Assembly: GCA_023701385.1 (NCBI GenBank) | Contig: JAMPXC010000005.1 | Coordinates: 1 to 64,000, forward strand | Origin: Pseudobdellovibrio sp. | GTDB lineage: Bacteria > Bdellovibrionota > Bdellovibrionia > Bdellovibrionales > Bdellovibrionaceae | Direction: 5' to 3' | Length of the DNA: 64,000 nucleotides | Part shown: in pieces, positions 60,033 to 64,000 of the stretch | Position numbering within the stretch: position 1 is the stretch's first letter | How the letters are laid out: every line of letters starts with the position of its first letter | Translations under genes and position numbers: made by a program | The notes under the pieces: generated by a model | Seen by the model: the letters and a program-made list of their open reading frames with translations, nothing else | Told to the model about the DNA's origin: nothing | The model's database searches: none

Positions 60033-60061
60033 GTGACAAATGCTCTGCATTGCATTTTAAT
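60033..60061 (+). promoter_or_regulatory. Candidate sigma-70 promoter of the Alternative Complex III operon
   Basis: GTGACA (60033-60038), a 17-bp spacer and TTTAAT (60056-60061) lie 26 bp before the actA ATG. Hexamers match consensus at 4 or 5 of 6 each. Position between a strong terminator and a coupled operon supports it; there is no experimental basis. Confidence 0.45.
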
Positions 60062-60086
60062 TAACTTCAAAGAAAGGCAATTGTTT

Positions 60087-60671
60087 ATGCTTATGAAAAT
60101 CCGCACCACTGTAAGTGCCACGGCTATGCTTGTGCTTACGGTATTTTTTCTTTCAAGTTGTTTGTTCCAAAATCCAGATGGCGGCGAGCGCACTGGAATC
60201 GGCTACAACAAAGGCTATGCGCCAGATCAACCCATCGCATTCAGCCATGAACTTCACGTTGGTACACACAAGATCCAGTGTCAGTACTGCCACAACCAAG
60301 TTGAGCGTTCGAAATCTTCGAACATTCCATCTTTAGCAACTTGTATGAACTGTCACCAACAGGTTGCAGGTAAACCAGGTGAAGAAGCTGTTGCTGGTCA
60401 CAAGAACACAGACGAAATTAAAAAACTTCGTGATGCGTACAATGACGGTAAATCAATTGAGTGGGTTCGCGTTCACATGTTGCCTGACCACGTTCAATTC
60501 AATCACCAAGCGCACGTTACAAAAGGCGTAAGCTGCCAAACTTGCCACGGTGAAATCGAAAAAATGCCTAAAGTTACTCAGTATTCAGATTTGTCAATGG
60601 GCTGGTGTGTGAACTGTCACCGTCAACCAGAAAACAAAGCTTCTCTTAACTGTACAACGTGCCATCAATAG
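60087..60671 (+). CDS. actA: Alternative Complex III pentaheme cytochrome subunit ActA
   Basis: From ATG 60087 (AAAGG nine bases before it) the 194-residue product has one N-terminal membrane/signal segment ending FFLSSC, which is also a lipobox. The periplasmic domain has exactly five haem c motifs: CQYCH, CMNCH, CQTCH, CVNCH and CTTCH, with FSHELHVG and FNHQAHVTKG giving distal His ligands. This is the ActA pattern of Alternative Complex III, a quinol:cytochrome c/HiPIP oxidoreductase replacing bc1. actB starts 9 bp later. Haem attachment would be done by the ResB/CcsA pair just upstream. The frame is open to 60033, but that would begin in the promoter. Confidence 0.93.
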   Translation: MLMKIRTTVSATAMLVLTVFFLSSCLFQNPDGGERTGIGYNKGYAPDQPIAFSHELHVGTHKIQCQYCHNQVERSKSSNIPSLATCMNCHQQVAGKPGEEAVAGHKNTDEIKKLRDAYNDGKSIEWVRVHMLPDHVQFNHQAHVTKGVSCQTCHGEIEKMPKVTQYSDLSMGWCVNCHRQPENKASLNCTTCHQ

Positions 60672-60680
60672 GAAACGACG

Positions 60681-63600
60681 ATGTCTGAAAATAAAATTAC
60701 AAACGATAACGAAAATAGAAAAATCGAACGTGATAGCCGTTACTGGAGATCTTTCGAAGAGTTAAACAACACTCCGGAATTCCAAGCCGCATTACAAACA
60801 GAATTTATGTCATCACCTTTACGTGATGAAAATAAAGATGAAGGTACAGAGAAAGACGGCGTTGCTCGTCGTGATTTCTTAAAATTGATGGGTGCTTCAA
60901 TTGCCTTAACATCTGCAGCTGGTTGTATCCGCCGCCCGGTACAAAAAATTGTTCCGTACAACAAACAACCTGAAGAAGTAACAGTGGGTATGTCTAACTG
61001 GTACACCAGTTCATACTTTGATGGCCAAGAGGGTTTAGGTTTATTAGTTAAATCTCGCGAAGGTCGTCCGGTTCACATCCAAGGAAATCCAAAATTTCCT
61101 TTAAACGGCACAGGTGCTTCAGTTAAAGCTCAAGCTTCTTTACTTGGTTTATACGAACCAAACCGTTTACAAAAACCTTTCAGAAATTTATTTAACGAAA
61201 AACGCACCAACAAAGAAACTGTTGGTGTTTCTTGGGAAGAGTTAGACAATAAAGTTGTTGAAGCTCTTAAAAAAGGTGGCGTAGCTATCCTTTCTGGAAA
61301 TATTTCTTCTCCATCTACAAAAGCTGTAATTTCTGATTTCCGTTCAGGTTTTGGTGCTGACCACTACGTGTGGGAGCCTTTAGCTGATAACGTGGCGGAT
61401 GCTCAAGCTTCTTCATACGGTGAAGCTTTAGTTCCAGGTTACAGATTTGATAAAGCGCAAGTGATTGTTTCAATTGATGGTGACTTCTTAGGTACTTGGG
61501 GTCCAACAATGACAAACAACAAACGTTTTGCTGATGGTCGAAGACAACTCGACAAAATGTCTAGACTTTACTCTTTCGATTCAACTTACTCATTAACGGG
61601 TGCTAACTCCGACGTTCGTTTCAAAATTAAACCATCACAGCAATTTGATGTTGTTATGGGTTTAATCGCTGAAATCGTTGGTAAAGTGAATGTTTCAGAC
61701 GCTGTTAAAACGGCGGTGGCTCCATTCAACGGAGTCGCTGAAAAACTTGGTATCTCTGCAGAAGCTTTCAAAAAAGTAGCTGATGATTTAGTTAAAAACC
61801 AAGGTGAATCTTTAGTTGTTGCTGGTGGTATCCAAACAAATACTAAAGACGGTCATGCTCTTCAAGTTGCTGTGAACTACTTAAACTCTATCTTAGGTAA
61901 CGAAGGTAAAACTGTAGTTGCTCAAGCGGGTAATAAGAACATCACGGCTTCTCAAGACAGCATTAAAGCTTTAATCAAAAAAATGAATGATGGAGCCGTT
62001 AAAACTCTTATCATCTACAGATCGAATCCTTTCTACGCTTTAAGTGCTGATCATGGCTTTGCTGATGCTCTTAAAAAAGTAGAAACAGTTATCTATTCTG
62101 GCGAAAAGATGGATGAAACTGCCGTTAACGCTCACTTTGTTGTTTCAGACAACCATGCTTTAGAAACTTGGGGCGATTCTGAATTCGCCACTGGTTTATA
62201 TGGTATTCACCAGCCACTTATCCGTACGATGTATGATACACGTTCGTTCCAATTATCGTTAATGACTTGGGCGTACATGGCGAAAGTTGGTCCTAAACGT
62301 ATTCAAGAATTTGAAACTTACTACGACTACTTACGTAACTTATGGAAAACTGAGTTAATGGCTAAAGCCGGTGGCGGTAAAGATTTCGAATCTTTCTGGA
62401 ATAACTTCTTACAAGAAGGTTTCGTTGGTGATGTTGCGGCTGGTTCAGCTCGTAATTTCAAAGGCGATGTTTCTGGACTTAAAAAATCTGCAAACGGCGA
62501 TGCTAAATTTGAATTAGCATTATATCCAACTGTAAATATCGGTGATGGTACTTTAGCTAACGTTGGTTGGTTACAAGAACTTCCAGATGCAGTTACTAAA
62601 ATCGTTTGGGATAACTACGCTTGCGTTTCTGTTAAAACAGCTGCTGAAAACAAACTTCGCGAAGGCGATGTGATCGAGTTAACAGTTGGCGATAAAAAAT
62701 TATCTTTACCAACGCACATTCAACCAGGTTTACATGATCAAGTTGTAGCTGTAGCCGTAGGTTACGGCCGCACACACGCTGGTGATGTAGCTAAAGGTAT
62801 CGGTCAAAATGCATTCACATTAGCAACGGCTGGTGTATTTGCAGGTCAATCTGTTGAATTCAAAAAAACAGGTCAAAAAATTGAATTAGTGACAACTCAA
62901 GGTCACGATTCAATGGAAGGCCGTCAAATCGTTGTCACTGCAACGAATAAAGATATCGAAAAAAATAAAGAAGCAAATATTCACAGACACCACACATGGA
63001 ATATCTGGTCAGGTCACCAATACAACGGACACAAATGGGGTATGGCGATCGATCTAAACGTATGTACTGGTTGTTCTGCGTGTATGACGGCTTGCCAATC
63101 TGAAAACAACATTCCTGTTGTTGGTAAGAAATATGTTATGCAAGGTCGTGAGATGCACTGGATCCGTATCGATAGATACTACACAGGCACTCCTGAAAAT
63201 CCAGAAACAGTATTCCAACCTGTCATGTGCCAACACTGTGACAATGCTCCGTGCGAAACGGTATGTCCGGTAGTAGCTGTGACTCACAGTTCTGAAGGTT
63301 TAAATGAACAAGTGTACAACCGTTGCGTTGGTACTCGTTACTGTTCAAATAACTGCCCTTATAAAGTTCGTCGCTTCAACTGGTTCAACTACGCGAAGTT
63401 AATCGAAAAACCAATGCACATGCACTTAAACCCAGAAGTGGGCGTACGTTCTCGCGGTGTTATGGAAAAATGTACTTTCTGCGTTCAACGTATCAAAGAA
63501 GGTAAAAACAAAGCTAAACAAGAAGATCGTCCGGTAAAAGATGGCGATATCAAAACAGCGTGTGAAGCGGCTTGTCCGACAACAGCTATCGTGTTTGGCG

Positions 63601-63761
63601 ATTTAAACGATGAAAATTCTCGTGTTGCTAAAACTTTCAAAGCTGAGCCACGTGCTTACGCTTTATTAGAAGAGTGGTACGCGAAACCTTCAGTTCGTTA
63701 TCAATCGAAAATTAAAAACAATGATCAGGTGACAGCACCGAAAGGAGCTGACCATGCTTAA
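60681..63761 (+). CDS. actB: Alternative Complex III iron-sulfur/molybdopterin-like subunit ActB
   Basis: The 1026-residue product has a twin-arginine signal (RRDFLKLMGASIAL, residues 64-77) after an unusually long 60-residue leader. Residues about 100-760 are a molybdopterin-oxidoreductase-like domain that, as in other ActB proteins, is thought to lack the cofactor. From about 790 a ferredoxin-like domain has four Cys clusters: CTGCSACMTACQ, CQHCDNAPCETVCP, CVGTRYCSNNCP and CTFCVQR with CEAACP. This matches the ActB1/ActB2 fusion that carries the Fe-S clusters facing the periplasm. Electrons from quinol pass to ActA. actC overlaps the end by 8 bp. Confidence 0.93.
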   Translation: MSENKITNDNENRKIERDSRYWRSFEELNNTPEFQAALQTEFMSSPLRDENKDEGTEKDGVARRDFLKLMGASIALTSAAGCIRRPVQKIVPYNKQPEEVTVGMSNWYTSSYFDGQEGLGLLVKSREGRPVHIQGNPKFPLNGTGASVKAQASLLGLYEPNRLQKPFRNLFNEKRTNKETVGVSWEELDNKVVEALKKGGVAILSGNISSPSTKAVISDFRSGFGADHYVWEPLADNVADAQASSYGEALVPGYRFDKAQVIVSIDGDFLGTWGPTMTNNKRFADGRRQLDKMSRLYSFDSTYSLTGANSDVRFKIKPSQQFDVVMGLIAEIVGKVNVSDAVKTAVAPFNGVAEKLGISAEAFKKVADDLVKNQGESLVVAGGIQTNTKDGHALQVAVNYLNSILGNEGKTVVAQAGNKNITASQDSIKALIKKMNDGAVKTLIIYRSNPFYALSADHGFADALKKVETVIYSGEKMDETAVNAHFVVSDNHALETWGDSEFATGLYGIHQPLIRTMYDTRSFQLSLMTWAYMAKVGPKRIQEFETYYDYLRNLWKTELMAKAGGGKDFESFWNNFLQEGFVGDVAAGSARNFKGDVSGLKKSANGDAKFELALYPTVNIGDGTLANVGWLQELPDAVTKIVWDNYACVSVKTAAENKLREGDVIELTVGDKKLSLPTHIQPGLHDQVVAVAVGYGRTHAGDVAKGIGQNAFTLATAGVFAGQSVEFKKTGQKIELVTTQGHDSMEGRQIVVTATNKDIEKNKEANIHRHHTWNIWSGHQYNGHKWGMAIDLNVCTGCSACMTACQSENNIPVVGKKYVMQGREMHWIRIDRYYTGTPENPETVFQPVMCQHCDNAPCETVCPVVAVTHSSEGLNEQVYNRCVGTRYCSNNCPYKVRRFNWFNYAKLIEKPMHMHLNPEVGVRSRGVMEKCTFCVQRIKEGKNKAKQEDRPVKDGDIKTACEAACPTTAIVFGDLNDENSRVAKTFKAEPRAYALLEEWYAKPSVRYQSKIKNNDQVTAPKGADHA

Positions 63762-64000
63762 GCGTAATCAGCTTGTTCTTGGTAACAAGACTTTAAAAGA
63801 CGTTACAGATGATATCTGCGCTCCGATTGAAAGAGTTCCATCTAAAGAATGGATGGGCTTATTCTTGACTGCAAAAGGTTTATTTATTTTTTACATCCTG
63901 ACAATCGCTATGGTTGTTTCGACTGGTATCGGTTTGTTAGGGGTGAATCACCCGGTGGCTTGGGGTACGATGATTATCACTTTCGTATTCTGGGTAGGTA
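63754..64000 (+). CDS. actC: Alternative Complex III quinol-oxidising subunit ActC (NrfD-like), 5' part
   Basis: An open frame runs from ATG 63754 to the window edge (82 residues). It overlaps actB by 8 bp with AGGAG upstream. KRNQLVLGNKTLKDVTDDIC and PIERVPSKEWMGLF precede a first membrane helix (LFIFYILTIAMVVSTGIGLL), followed by NHPVAWGTMIITFVFWVG, which matches the start of the NrfD-family ActC/ActF quinol subunits. The window cuts it off in the second helix. Its position after actA-actB fixes it as actC. Confidence 0.88.
   Translation, partial: MLKRNQLVLGNKTLKDVTDDICAPIERVPSKEWMGLFLTAKGLFIFYILTIAMVVSTGIGLLGVNHPVAWGTMIITFVFWVG

Noticed and set aside
1..64000. tRNA or rRNA genes, CRISPR arrays, insertion sequences, prophage genes, origin of replication
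   Set aside because: Looked for cloverleaf 3' arms, regular spaced repeats, transposase or integrase motifs and DnaA-box clusters while reading; none was convincing. A tRNA scan and a repeat finder would be needed to exclude weak cases.

Overview
The window looks like chromosomal DNA of a low-GC Gram-negative predator-type bacterium, most likely Bdellovibrionota (Pseudobdellovibrionaceae). This is an inference from three things. The gene set combines Alternative Complex III with System II cytochrome c assembly, an LPS-type outer envelope (GT9 and KDO-transferase-like genes) and FolE2. There are many lipoproteins, secreted proteases and outer-membrane barrels of no recognised family. A decayed gene of the DUF4423/TIGR02147 type, common in this group, is also present. 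Leucine is mostly TTA and lysine AAA. I see no tRNA, rRNA, CRISPR array, prophage or insertion sequence. GC content was judged by eye, not computed.

Layout. 1-4.9 kb: 5' end of an RluA-type pseudouridine synthase, a small charged protein, bolA, a short Hsp70-like protein, ettA, then a 620-bp gap holding a palindrome, a terminator and a frameshifted regulator remnant. 4.9-11.5 kb: cell-elongation operon mreC-mreD-mrdA-rodA plus a small membrane protein (minus strand), divergent from a PpiD-like foldase. 11.6-14.3 kb: an overlapping operon of a pseudo-receiver protein, a Maf pyrophosphatase and cytidine deaminase. 14.4-25.1 kb: folE2, a beta-helix/diheme cytochrome fusion, fur with a visible Fur box, uvrA, a DUF475 membrane protein, an EamA transporter, an FNR-like reductase and a PBP4-type lipoprotein. 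25.2-39.9 kb: an accessory, secretion-rich stretch with a 1160-residue exported protein coupled to a subtilase, a poly-Gly lipoprotein, an HD-GYP phosphodiesterase, a DUF1338 protein, two trypsin-like proteases, a ChaN-like lipoprotein and a polysaccharide deacetylase; rpmG (L33) lies within it. 40-44.9 kb: AAA_28-type kinase/ATPase, FabMG-like protein, BtuF-like binding protein and two LPS glycosyltransferases.

44.9-51.9 kb is a tightly overlapping plus-strand block: barrel protein, 790-residue lipoprotein, MFS carrier, second barrel protein, RNA methyltransferase. The first four span all envelope layers and have no family I recognise apart from the MFS carrier; this is the best candidate for an undescribed envelope system. 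52-56.8 kb: chalcone-isomerase-fold protein plus lipoprotein, a GNAT-like protein with cobalamin adenosyltransferase, and an N-formylglutamate amidohydrolase. 56.8-64 kb: ResB and CcsA (cytochrome c maturation) directly upstream of actA-actB-actC of Alternative Complex III, whose pentaheme subunit is a client of that maturation system.

Most functional calls rest on motifs readable in the translations; no database search was run.
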